A stretch of 64,000 nt of DNA from Bretschneidera sinensis (taxonomy: Eukaryota > Streptophyta > Magnoliopsida > Brassicales > Akaniaceae), in NCBI GenBank assembly GCA_023935145.1, contig CM043699.1, positions 107,412,036-107,476,035 of the forward strand. The letters run 5' to 3'. Made by a program: the position numbers and the translations under genes. Below, piece after piece: positions 22,872 to 33,148 of the stretch (position 1 is the stretch's first letter; every line of letters starts with the position of its first letter). The notes below the pieces were generated by a model that saw only the letters and a list, made by a program, of their open reading frames with translations, was not told the origin of the DNA and ran no database searches.

Positions 22872-23855
22872 TCAACCGACTCCATTCCTAAAAAGTTCAA
22901 GGCAATGATTGAACCTTCTTAGAGGTAGAACCTTGGTGCCTAAATTTGTAGGATTTTCCTCCGTGGCTACCTTGTCCATATGAATGAATCCTTTCGTAAC
23001 ATTTTTCTGAATGAAATGATACCGAACATCCATGTACTTTGTCCTCTCATGGAACACTAGATTCTTGCACAAGTGCAATGCACTTTGAATATCCGAATAC
23101 ACCACCACCTGCTCTTCTAGGACCATTCACTCATCCAACAACCCTTTGCACCATATAGCCTCTTTTATGGCTTCTGAAGCCACTATGTATTATGCCTCTA
23201 TTCTTGAGAGTGCTACCACCGGCTACAACCGAGCCTTCCAATTCCTCAGCAACCACTTCATCCCAAGCTAAAGCTCTTTTCTGGGATTACTCACACATTT
23301 GCTGAGAACACCCATTGCCTGAGAAATGTTGGGTTTAGTGCTTACCATCATGGATATGACTGGTCCAACCGCATTAGAGTAAGGGACCTTTACCATTTCT
23401 TTCTTCTCCTCATCTATTATAGGATATTGTTTGCTGGAGAACTTGAAATAACCAACAAGAGGAACTTCAACCGATTTACCATCTTCCATAGAAGACCGAG
23501 AAACCTTCAACCCGTTTCTCTTCCTTTCCCGAATTCTTCTCATACCAAGGATCTTTGGTGTAAGGCTAAGATCCTTCCTCTCAAGCTCCTCACTGAGTTG
23601 AGATGTAAACCTTTTAATCCTCTCCCTGTTGTTCCTAACCAACAGCATATCATTGGCATAGATGAGGATAATCACCACTTCATCCACTTTATGTCCAGGT
23701 GAGAAGGTTTCTGTGAAATCCATGCCTTTCCTTCTCGTGAACCCCTTCGCCACCAGCCTAGCCTTATTCCGGACTTCATCTCCTGGAGGGTACCCTTCTT
23801 TGATCTTGTAAGTCCACTTACAATCCACGACTCTCTGTTTTCCCAGAATGTGCAC
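22872..23855 (-). pseudogene. Copia RT-RNase H remnant, unit 1, with internal deletions
   Basis: The minus-strand reading starts in the RT N-terminal region (DCKWTYKIKEGYPPGDEVRN, then RLVAKGFTRRKG). After TETFSPGHKV it jumps to VIILIYANDMLLV. Copia RTs normally have well over 100 residues here, including the first catalytic aspartate and the palm core, so that part is missing. The YxDD box reads YAND, so one catalytic aspartate is also lost. Past EFERKDLSLT-type sequence the RNase H portion lacks the usual D-x-D-W/YAG segment and resumes near the YSDIQSALHL and KYMDVRYHFI motifs. Stops and shifts near 23,128-23,265 separate the pieces. No active enzyme is possible. Confidence 0.88.
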
Positions 23856-25529
23856 TAATTCCTAGAAGTTGTTCTTCCTCAAAGAATCCATTTTCTTCTT
23901 CCATAGCTAGCTTCCATCTTGGCGAATCCTTACATCCCATGGCATCAATGTAAGTCTCTTCCTCACTCATCCCTCCTTCCGTCCAAGGAGCTACTACATC
24001 CGTAAACCCATATCTTAAAGGTGGTCCAACCAACCTTCTTTCTCAGTCTCTTGTGAGTTGATAGTCCTTCTGACTCCCTGCGTTATCCTCTTTCAGTTTA
24101 GCCTCCTCATGAGTGTCCTAAGCTTGACATTCATCAATGGGCTCTACCTGGTTGGAACCCTCTTGCCTTTCTTACTCTGCCTGAATCGAATTCTCCTTGA
24201 TTCTATGCTCCATAAATACCATACTGGTTTGCTCACTAGCCCATGGAGGGTTAGTTTTCTCCAAATAGAGAAATAACAATTCATTAAAAATAACATCCCT
24301 ACTTATTATGAGTCTCAATCCTTCTTGTTCTAAGGACCACAACCTATACTCCTTAGCCCTATCCCCATATCCTAGAAACATATATTTTCTAGATCCTGGG
24401 CTAAGTCTATCATCCTTTTGTTGTGCATATGCAGCACAATCAAAAGTCCTAAGGTTGTCCGACTCAGGGGGTTTTTCACTCCATATCTTCTCAGGAGTCT
24501 TATAGTACACAATCCTAGAGGGTGATCTATTAACCAAATACGCAGTAGTAGACACCTCTTCCCCCAAAAAACATTTGGGTAATCCGGATCCATTTAACAT
24601 GCACCTAACCTTTTCCATAAGGGTCTTATTCATCCTCTCAGCAACTCCAATTTGTTGAAAGGTTTTCACATCAGTTCTATGTCTTAGAATACCATTTAAC
24701 CTACAAAAACGATGAAGTTCTTGGTTAAAATTTTTTAAGCCATTATCAGTTCTTATACCCTTAACTACCCTGCCCATTTGAGTCTCCACGAGCTTTTTCC
24801 ACACCACTAACTTATTCAAAGCATCTGATTTATTTCTAACCAAAAAAACCCAAATCTTTCTTGAATAATCATCAATTAAAGACAGAAAGTAAAAGTTACC
24901 TCTCTGTGTTGGTGTCCTGGCTGGTCCCAAAAGGTCCGCATGAATGTAGTCAAGAATGCCCTTAGACTTGTGCACTCCGGTGTTAAACTAACCCGATGTT
25001 GCTACCCAAGAACACAGCTCTTGCAGAAATCGAATTTCTCTACCTTGTCACCATCAAGTAATCCATTCTTGCTGAGAATATATTGGCTTTCTTCGCTCAT
25101 ATATCCCAAGTGAGTGTGCCAAAGGGCTGCCTTCTCCATCTCTGCCATCAAGCTTGCCGCTTGACCCTTGATGTCCGTGTCTCCGATCATCTTATAGAGA
25201 CCATCCTTCATTGCTGCTTTGATCACTACCAAAGATCCCTAGATTACCTTGATCTTTCCTCCCTCTGCTTTGCATGTGTACCCCATGGAATCCAGCTGCC
25301 CCAATGAGATCAAATTTTTCTTTACATCTGGAAGATACCTCACATTCCTCAGCGGCCTTACCATTCCATCAAACATCCTCAACTGGATGTCTCCTATCCC
25401 CCTCACTTGGCAAGAATTATCATTTCCTAAAAAAACTCTTTCATCATTGGGTTTCTTGAAATTCTTGAACCATTCCCTGTGAAGACACATATGATGAGTG
25501 CACCGGGTATTCCAAGATCTATTTCCCAC
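23856..25529 (-). pseudogene. Copia protease, GAG-pre-integrase and integrase, unit 1 (broken)
   Basis: The minus strand reads a protease remnant whose usual DSGCTxHM has become NTRCTHHM (near 25,500). The GAG-pre-integrase follows, with LWHTHLGYMSE and FCKSCVLG, the zinc-binding HHCC region. The integrase core has GILDYIHADLLGP for the first catalytic D. It has RTDNGLKNF for the second and ERMNKTLMEKVRCML for the glutamate, so the DDE triad is visible. The downstream FLGYGDRAKEYRLW is the usual copia segment between integrase and RT. Stops lie at 25,239, about 25,000 and about 24,170. Integrase inserts element DNA into the genome; here the gene is dead. Confidence 0.85.
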
Positions 25530-26460
25530 TGCTTTCTTGCCCCTTGCTCACATCCGAGCACACAACAAGAACATTATCATCTCGTTGTTTTGTTTTGGCA
25601 ACCAAAGCCTCTCCATTCTTGGTATAGCTTCTTCCCTCATCCCTCATATTCTCCTTGCATTCTTTCTTGACATGACCCTCCTTATGGTAGTAGTAACATT
25701 TCTTCCTTGCAAATCTCAGTTTGGAATGTGCTCTCCCATGACTTTCTCCTCTACCTCTGTCTCGATAATAGCCATGTGTGTTACTATGCACTCTCCCATA
25801 GCTTTCTCTTCTACCTCTGTCCTGGAAGTAGCCATGTGTGTTGCTATACATTCTCCCATGGCTCTCTCCTCTACCTCTGTTTTGGTAGTAGCCATGTATG
25901 TTGCTGTGCACTCTCTCATGGCTCTCTCCTCTACCTCTGACCTGGTAGTAGCCATGTATGTTGCTGTGCACTCTCCTATAGCTCTCTCCTCTACCTCTGT
26001 CCCTGTAGTAGCCATGGATATTGTTGCCATACCGAGTTGCTGGCCTTCTTCTAATGAACAACCCTTCTCTACTTGATGCACTCCTCATCTTGGCATCAAG
26101 ATTGTCTTGCAACTCTTTCTTAGGATCAAATTTAAAAGCAAAGATTTATTTACGAATATACCTCTTATTAGGGAGAGTCTTGGCAAGAAACAACTCATTT
26201 AGTTTCTTCCATATGATAGCTGGATCTTTCGAGTCTCTGCACTCCCTTGTGACATTATCCGACATATGCAAGAAAATGGTGATGTAAGCCATCTTTTTCA
26301 TCTCAATCCGTTGGTCCTCCGTGATACTTGCTGGAAAAACATTATCTTGTCTAATTGCCATGTCAACCTCTTGTTGCACAAGAACCACCTTGATCTTCCA
26401 CTTCCAAAGGGAAAAATCTCCCTTTCCATCAAACTTCTCAATACCAAAATTTGAACCCAT
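25519..26460 (-). pseudogene. Copia gag, unit 1, with a core deletion and expanded repeat
   Basis: The start is MGSNFGIEKFDGKGDF (26,460 going down), the normal opening of this Gag. The helical core has NVTRECRDSKDPAIIWKKL and ends at LPNKR, with a shift and stop near 26,146. Next comes ELQDNLDAK, which in the plus-strand relative at 44,398 is separated by ~67 more residues. So part of the Gag core is deleted. Five 60-bp repeats (25,750-26,050) encode the 20-residue unit HSNIHGYYRDRGRGES plus four variable residues; the plus-strand relative has one. The zinc knuckle reads CYYYHKEGHVKKEC, with one cysteine replaced by tyrosine. Confidence 0.85.
25750..26050 (-). repeat. Five 60-bp tandem repeats within copia gag
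   Basis: The phrase tagccatg recurs at 25,769, 25,829, 25,889, 25,949 and 26,009, an exact 60-bp period. The frame is kept in all five, giving Gly-, Arg- and Tyr-rich 20-residue units, probably a disordered RNA-binding stretch. Confidence 0.9.
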
Positions 26461-26818
26461 CTTGCGGAGAGGATCCCAGATTTGTGCAGCACACACAATC
26501 TTCAACTTCTTCTAAATCTCAAGAACACAGATCGAAGATTGATCTCAATACCGTTCTTGAATCAACCTCAAGAACATGATCAGATCTTGATCTTTACTCC
26601 ATTCTTGAATCACTCTCAAGAACACGATCAGATATTGATCTTAACTCTGTCATTGATTCACCTCAAGAACACAATCAGATATAGATATTAACTCCATTCT
26701 TGAATCACCCAAGAAGTTGACCTCTGATTCTTAGAGTCTTGACTCCGTCACCTTCTGTTCTTGCTCCGATACCCGCCAATCTTGGCTCTAACCCCGCTGT
26801 CCAAAGCTCTGATACCAC

Positions 26819-27751
26819 TGTTGGAAGTCACCTTGACAAGATGCCTAGGTGGTGATCTTCCAAACACCCAAGTCTAGAATGACTTGTAAAGAAAAGAAAC
26901 AGCAACCAAAGCAAGAAAGAAGACAAGTAATTGTTATCAAGGTTCGGCAATACCCTACATCCCCTTGAGTTCCTCCAAACTCTCTGCACTAAATTAATAG
27001 TTCTTTACAATACAACAACCCTTTCCAAGAATCCACAAGTTCTTGAAGAAACAAAAATGAGAAGAAAGAAAGTGATAGTACTATTACAAAAGCTCTATAC
27101 CCACTATCTATATTACTTCTCTCTTCACAAACAGCCTCTCCACAATGAGTTTCGCCTGTGTTTAGTGTCTTTGCACTCTCACACACCACTCATTCATATC
27201 ACATGTCTCACAAGTTATATCATATTGTTAATGAGAATAAAAGCTATGTGACCCTTTATATAGTGCACCAACTTTTTGTCCATCTTGAGAGTCAATCTCC
27301 ACCCTTAGATCTTGATGACCACTCAACCATGGCCCTCTATCAATCCTAAGTGATACTGTGCATTTTAACCTTGCACTCATATACTTAACAAGAGGCTGAA
27401 TCAAGTAGAATATGTGTGCTTCAGTGTGCCTAATGCCTAGGCACTGAACAGAGCATGCTGCGGCGCTAGGCAAAACACCATTTTTCACCACTTTCTGGGC
27501 GCCGCGACCTTGGTGAGGGAGAGGTGCGGTGCTGCCCTCCACAAGGACTTACTCCTTGCAGGGTGCTATAGCCTGGGAGGAGCAGGGCTGTGGCACACAC
27601 TAATGATGGACCCTTTAAAGCTATGCGCACTTCTTTGTCTTGCTGAAAGGAGAGGTGTGCATACACCCAAAGTGATTTAACATGCTGAAATTCATTCTTC
27701 CACCTCTTGTTTAAACCTTAACCATGTTTAAACCTTAGAAAAATACCAACA
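26819..27751 (-). repeat. Copia LTR B (shared between units 1 and 2)
   Basis: 933 bp; plus-strand ends tgttggaagtcacc and aaataccaaca, the best preserved of the three. It is flanked on the left by a minus-strand primer site (gctctgatacca at 26,806-26,817, complement of TGGTATCAGAGC) and on the right by the purine tract of unit 2. It is therefore the 5' LTR of unit 1 and the 3' LTR of unit 2. Confidence 0.92.
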
Positions 27752-27948
27752 ATCTCTACCTTTGTCTAAGCATCTAAACCTGAACCATTGTGCAGAGAAC
27801 TTCAGGATCCAAACTAATCTTGAGTCATCATTCAACTGACTCCATTACTAAGAAGTTCAAGGCAATGATTGAACCTTTTTAGAGGTAGAACCTTGGTGCC
27901 TAAATCTACAGGATTTTCCTCCATGGTTACCTTGTCCACATGAATGCA

Positions 27949-28770
27949 TCATTCCATAACATTTTTCAGAATAAAATGATACCGAACATCCATGTGCTTT
28001 GTCCTCTCATGGAACACTGGATTTTTGCATAAGTGCAATGCACTTTGACTATCCGAATACACCACCACCTGCTCTTCTAGGACCATCCACTCGTCCAACA
28101 ACTCTTTGCACCACATAATCAACTTTATGGCTTCCGAAGCCACTATATATTCTGCCTCCTTTATTGAGAGTGCTACCACCAGTTGCAACCGAGCCTTCCA
28201 ATACCTCAGCAACAACTTCATCCCAAGCCAAAGCTCTTTTCCAGGATTACTCACATATCTGCTTAGAACACCCATTGCCTGAGAAATGTCTAGTCTAGTG
28301 CTTACCATTATAGACATGACTGGTCCAATCGCAGTAGAGTAAGGGACTTTTACCATTTCCTTCTTCTCCTCATCCATTCTAAGACATTGTTTGCTGGAGA
28401 ACTTGAAATGACTAGTAAAGGGAACCTCAACTGGTTTACCATCTTCTATAGAAGACTGAGAAATCTTTAACCTATTTCTCTCCTTTTCCCGAATTCTACT
28501 CATACCATGGATCTTTTGTGTAAGACTGATACCTTTCCTCTCGAACTCCTCACAGAGTTGAGATGAAAACCTTTTCATCATCTCCCTGCTGTTCTGAACC
28601 AACAGCATATCATTGGCATAGATAAGGATAATCACCACTTCACCTATCTTATGTCCAGGTGAGAAGGTTTCGGTAAAATTCATGCCTTTCCTTCTTGTGA
28701 ACCCCTTCGCCACCAATCTAGCCTTGTTCCGGACTTCATCTCCTAGAGGGTACCCTTATTTGATCTTCTA
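27949..28770 (-). pseudogene. Copia RT-RNase H remnant, unit 2
   Basis: Same organisation as unit 1: RLVAKGFTRRKGMNF, then FSPGHKIG joined directly to VIILIYANDMLLVQN, so the same palm deletion and the same YAND box. Here the reading stays open through the next join (LLLRYWKARLQLVVALSIKE), which shows the missing RNase H segment clearly. It ends in KHMDVRYHFILKNVME. The uninterrupted 255-codon reading makes this the best copy for judging the shared deletions. Confidence 0.88.
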
Positions 28771-29135
28771 AGTCCACTTACAATCCATAACTCTCTATTT
28801 TCTCGGAATGTGCACCAATTCCTAGAAGTTGTTCTTCCTCAAAGAATCCATTTCTCCATAGCTAGCTTCCATCTTGGTGAATCCTTACATCCCATGGCAT
28901 CAATGTAAGTCTCTTGTTCACTCATCCCTTTTTTTGTCCAAGGAGCTGCTGCATCCGTAGCATCCACAAACCCATATCTTGAAGGTGGTCCGACCAGCTT
29001 TATTTCCTGGTCTCTTGTGAGTTGATAGTCCTTCCAACTCCCTGCATCATCATCTTTCAGTTCAGCCTCCTCATGAGTGTCCTAAGCTTGGTATTCATCA
29101 ATGGGCTCTACCTGGGCCGAACCCTCTTGCCTTCC

Positions 29136-30362
29136 TTACTCTACCAAAACTGAATTCTCCTTGATGCTATGCTCTACAAATACCAAATTGGTTTGCTCAC
29201 TAGCCCCTGCAGGGTTATTTTTCTCCAAATAGGGAAATAACAATTCACTGAAAATAACATCCCTACTTATTATGAGTCTCAATCCTTCTTTTTCTAAGGA
29301 CCATAACCTATACCCCTTTGCCCATTTCCTATATCCTAGAAACACATATTATTTAGATCCTAGGCTAAGTCTATCATCCTTTTGTTGTGCATATGCAGTA
29401 CACCCAAAAGTCTTAAGGTTGACCAACTCAGGGGGTTTTCTACTCTACATCTCCTCGGGAGTCTTATGGTACACAATCCTAGAGGGTGATCTATTAACCA
29501 AATAAGCAGCAGTAGACACCGCTTCCCCCCAAAAACATTTGGGTAATCCGGATCCATTTAACATGCACCTAACGTTTTCCATAAGGTGGTCTTATTCATC
29601 CTCTTAGCAACCCTAATTTGCAGAGGTGTTTTCACAACCGTTCTATGTCTTAGAATGCCATTTAACCTATAGAATTGATCAAGTTCTTGGTTAAAAATTT
29701 ATAAGCCATTATCAGTTCTTATACCCTTAACTACCTTGTCCATTTGAGTCTCCACAAGCTTTTTCCACACCACTAACTTATTCAAAGCATCTGATTTATT
29801 TCTAACCAAATAAACCAAAATCTTTCTTGAATAATTATCAATTAAAGACAGAAAGTAAAAGTTACCTCCATGTGTTGGTGTCCTTGTTAGTCCCCAAAGG
29901 TCTGCATGAATGTAGTCAAGAATGCCTTTAGACTTGTGCACTTCGGTGTTGAAGCTGACCCGATGTTGCTGCCCAAGAACATAGCTCTTGTAGAAATCGA
30001 GTTTCTCTGTCTCGGTAGCAGCCATGTGTGTTACTATGCACTCTCCCATGTCTTTCTCTTCTACCTCTATCCCGGTAGTAGCCATGTGTGTTGTTGTACA
30101 CTCTCCCATGGCTCTCTCCTCTACCTCTATCCTGGTAGTAGCCATGTATGTTACTATGCACTCTCCCATGGCTCTTTCATCTACCCCTGACCTGGTAGTA
30201 GCCATGTATGTTGCTGTGCACTCTCCAATGGCTCTCTCCTCTACCTCTGTCCCGGTAGTAACCATGGATGTTGCAGCCATACCGAGTTGCTGGCCTTCTT
30301 CTAATGAATAGCTCTTCTCCACTTGATGCACTCTTTATCTTGGCATCAAGATTATCTTGCAA
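29136..30362 (-). pseudogene. Copia gag-integrase fusion, unit 2, by internal deletion
   Basis: Reading from 30,362 downwards, the QDNLDAK region leads into five 60-bp Gag repeats (tagccatg-type, 30,018-30,258). At about 30,005 the reading joins directly to KLDFYKSYVLGQQHRVSFN, the end of the GAG-pre-integrase. About 0.7 kb present in unit 1, holding the zinc knuckle, protease and most of GAG-pre-integrase, is missing. The fused frame is open for 210 codons into the integrase core (YIHADLWGLT, RTDNGL), then breaks near 29,700. The remaining integrase C-terminal part (29,136-29,660) has FLGYRKWAKGYRLW. Confidence 0.85.
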
Positions 30363-30399
30363 CTCTTTCTTAGGATCAAATTTAAAAACAAAGATTCAT

Positions 30400-30715
30400 T
30401 TACGAAGATACCTCTTATTAGGGAGAGTCTTGGCACGAAACATCTTATCTAGTTTCTTCCATATGATAGCTGGATCTTTTGAGTCTCTGTACTCCCTTGT
30501 GACAGTATCCGACATGTGCAAAAAAATGGTGTTGTAAGCCATCTTCCTCATCTCAATCCGCTGGTCCTCCGTGATACTTGCTGAAAAATCATCATCTTCT
30601 CAAATTGCCAAGTCCACCTTTTGTTGCACAAGAACCTCCTTGATCTTCCGCTTCCAAAGGGCAAAATATCCATTTCCATCAAACTTCTCAATACTAAAAT
30701 TTGAACCCATCTTGC
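30400..30715 (-). pseudogene. Copia gag N-terminal piece, unit 2
   Basis: The minus-strand reading begins MGSNFSIEKFDGNGYFALW (30,708 going down) and keeps the VQQKVDLAI-like segment, then shifts. It aligns with the unit 1 gag start and the plus-strand gag at 44,398. It is separated from the repeat region by a frame break near 30,400, at the same place as in unit 1. Confidence 0.8.
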
Positions 30716-31072
30716 GGAGAAGATTCCAGATTTGTGCAACACCCACAATTGCTCTCCAACTTCTTCTAAATCTCAATAACACAGATCGAAGATTGATCTC
30801 AATACCGTTCTTAAATCAACCTCAAGAACACGATCAGATCTTGAACTTTACTCCGTTCTTGAATCACCCTCAAGAACACGATCAGATATTGATCTTAACT
30901 CCATCCTTAATTCACCTCAAGAATACGATCAGATATAGATCTTAACTCTGTTCTTGAATCACTCAAGAAGTTGACCTCCGATTCTTGGAGTCTTGACTCC
31001 GTCACCTTCTGTTCTTGCTCCGATACCCGTCAATCTTGGCTCTAATCCCGCTGTCCAAAGCTCTGATACCAC

Positions 31073-32037
31073 TATTGGAAATCACCTTGACAAGATACCT
31101 AGGTGGTGATCTTCCAAACACCCAAGTCTAGAATGACTTGTAAAGAAAAGAAACAACAACCAAAGCAAGAAAGAAGACAAGCAATTGTTATCGAGGTTCA
31201 ACAATAGTTGATGTCCCCGTGAGTTCCTCCGAACTTTCTGCACTAAATCAGTGGTTCTTTACATTACAGCAACCATCTCCAAGAATCCACAAGTTCTTGA
31301 AAAAACAAATATGAGAAGAAAGAAAGTGGTAGGACTATTACAAAAGCTCTCTACCCACTATCTATACTACTTCTCTCTTTACAACCAGCCTCTCTACAAT
31401 GAGTCTTTTCTGTGTTTAGTGTCTTTGCACTCTCACACACCACTCATTCACATCACATGTCTCATAAGTTATATCACATTGTTAATGAGAATAAAGCTAG
31501 GTGACTCTTTATATAGTGCACCAACTTCTTGTCCAATCTTGAGAGTCAATCTCCACCCTTATATCTTGATAACCACTCAACCATGGCCCTCTATCAATCC
31601 TAAGTGATTCTACATGTTTTAACCTTGCACCCACGCACTTAATAAGAGGCTGAATCAAGTGGAATATGTGTGCCTCAGTGTGCCTAGCGTCTAGGCACTG
31701 AACAAGGCATGCTGCGGCGCTAGGAAAAACACCCTTTTCACCACTTTCTGGGCGCTGCGGCCTTGGTAAGGGAGAGGTGCGGCGCTGCCCTTCACTAGGA
31801 CTTCCTCGTTGCTGGGCATCGTGGCCTTGAAAGAGCAGGGCTGTGGTGCACACTGATGCTGGACCCTTTAAAGCTGTGCGCACTTCTTTGTCTTGCTGAA
31901 AGGAGAGGTGTGCACACACCCAAAGTGAGGCACACACTTGGGTGCACCCCTTTAACATGTTGAAATTCATTCTTCCACCTATTATTTAAATCTTAACTAT
32001 GTTTAAACCATGTTTAAACCTTAGACAAATACCAATA
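31073..32037 (-). repeat. Copia LTR C (5' LTR of unit 2, 3' LTR of a lost unit 3)
   Basis: 965 bp; plus-strand ends tattggaaatcacc and accaata. It has the primer-site complement (gctctgatacca) on its left and a purine tract on its right. Relative to LTR B it has two small duplications near 31,925-31,945 and 32,000-32,020. Confidence 0.9.
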
Positions 32038-32917
32038 ATCTCTACCTTTGTCTAAGCGTTTAAACCCGAACCATTGTGCACAAAAAACGTGAGTTGTAAC
32101 CTTCGAAAATTGTCAGTTTCTTTCAAAAATTGATTTTTTTACCATCCCAATTTTTAGTGGTTCTAAAGCATATTTCACTCAGATCATGTTAAATTCCACT
32201 ATCGAAGTTAGTAGCCATAAAAAATAGGATAAAATTGCTTTTCAATTTATATGACAGGGTGGGAGAATTCGATTAATACGAGTAAAACTTCTAGAGGGTA
32301 TAATTTTGCTTTCAAGGCTTCATTTTAAGAAATGATCCATTTGGTTTTTATGTTAATTTTTGAAACCTGGTTCGTGGAAAATTATTAAAGGAAATTTCCA
32401 TCATAATTATTTTAGCAAAATGCACAATAAACATGAACTTTCGAAAATTGTTAGTTTCTTCCAAAATTTAATTTTTCTTGGACATCCCATTCTTCACTTG
32501 GACCAAATTGTATTTCACTTAGATCATGTTAAATTCCACTTTCGAGATCACCAACTTTCAAAAAATAGGATAATTGTGCATTATAAATTGTAGAAAATAG
32601 GGAGATAATTCAATTAACAAAAGCAAAACTTATGGAGGGTATAATTTAGCCTTCAAGGCTCTGTTTTGGGAAATGATCCATTTTGTTTTGATGTAATTTT
32701 TTAAAACATAGTTCATGGAAAAATTTCAAAGGAAATGACTATCGTAACTATTTTAGTGAAAATGCACAAAAAATGTGAGCAATAACCTTCGAAATTGACC
32801 AGTTTCTTCTAAAATTTTATTTTTCTTAACCATCCCATTTTTCACTTGGACCAAAGCATATTTCACATAGATAATATTAAATTTCGGGTCACCGTCCATC
32901 AAACAAATAGGATAAAA

Positions 32918-33097
32918 TTGGCCCCCAGGGCATATGGTGCAGTGGTAAGTTCGGTTTTCGAGATGGCGGTTTCCCCGTGAGGTCTCGGGTTCGAGTTCTG
33001 CCACTGCGCTGCACATCCTGCGATTTACATCCTCCACAGGGTCCTAGGGCAAGGATTGTGGAGGCAGTCGTAATGGTTCGCTATCCAAAAAAAAGAG
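32918..33097 (+). mobile_element. tRNA-derived SINE with target duplication
   Basis: The body starts ttggcccccagggcatatgg. It has an A-box-like tggtgcagtggtaag (32,935-32,949) and a B-box ggttcgagttc (about 32,988), spaced as in an RNA polymerase III promoter. It ends in an A-rich tail (ccaaaaaaaagag). The 9-mer aggataaaa flanks it at 32,909-32,917 and 33,098-33,106 and belongs to the satellite monomer. It resembles plant Au-type SINEs in length and 5' motif. It inserted after the array formed. Confidence 0.85.
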
Positions 33098-33124
33098 AGG
33101 ATAAAAGTGCATTGCAAATTGTAG

Positions 33125-33148
33125 GAAAGAGAGAGAGAGAGAGAGAGA
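33125..33148 (+). repeat. (GA)n microsatellite
   Basis: About 11 GA units in the monomer just right of the SINE. Other monomers have the shorter gagggagagaatt here, so the run grew from a purine patch in the monomer. Confidence 0.9.

Larger units (their letters stand above)
21854..32080 (-). mobile_element. Tandem Ty1/copia array: three LTRs, two internal regions
   Basis: LTRs lie at 21,854-22,791, 26,819-27,751 and 31,073-32,037. Internal regions lie at 22,792-26,818 and 27,752-31,072. All are on the minus strand. The 43 bases after the third LTR (32,038-32,080) repeat the end of an internal region, then break into satellite DNA, so a third unit was once present. Shared LTRs are expected from unequal recombination between LTRs or tandem integration, not from independent insertions. 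Right-flank target duplication cannot be checked because the right end is lost. Confidence 0.9.

Noticed and set aside
32930..33010. Possible tRNA gene (A box and B box)
   Set aside because: There is no acceptor stem or anticodon arm; the A-rich tail and flanking duplication show a SINE.
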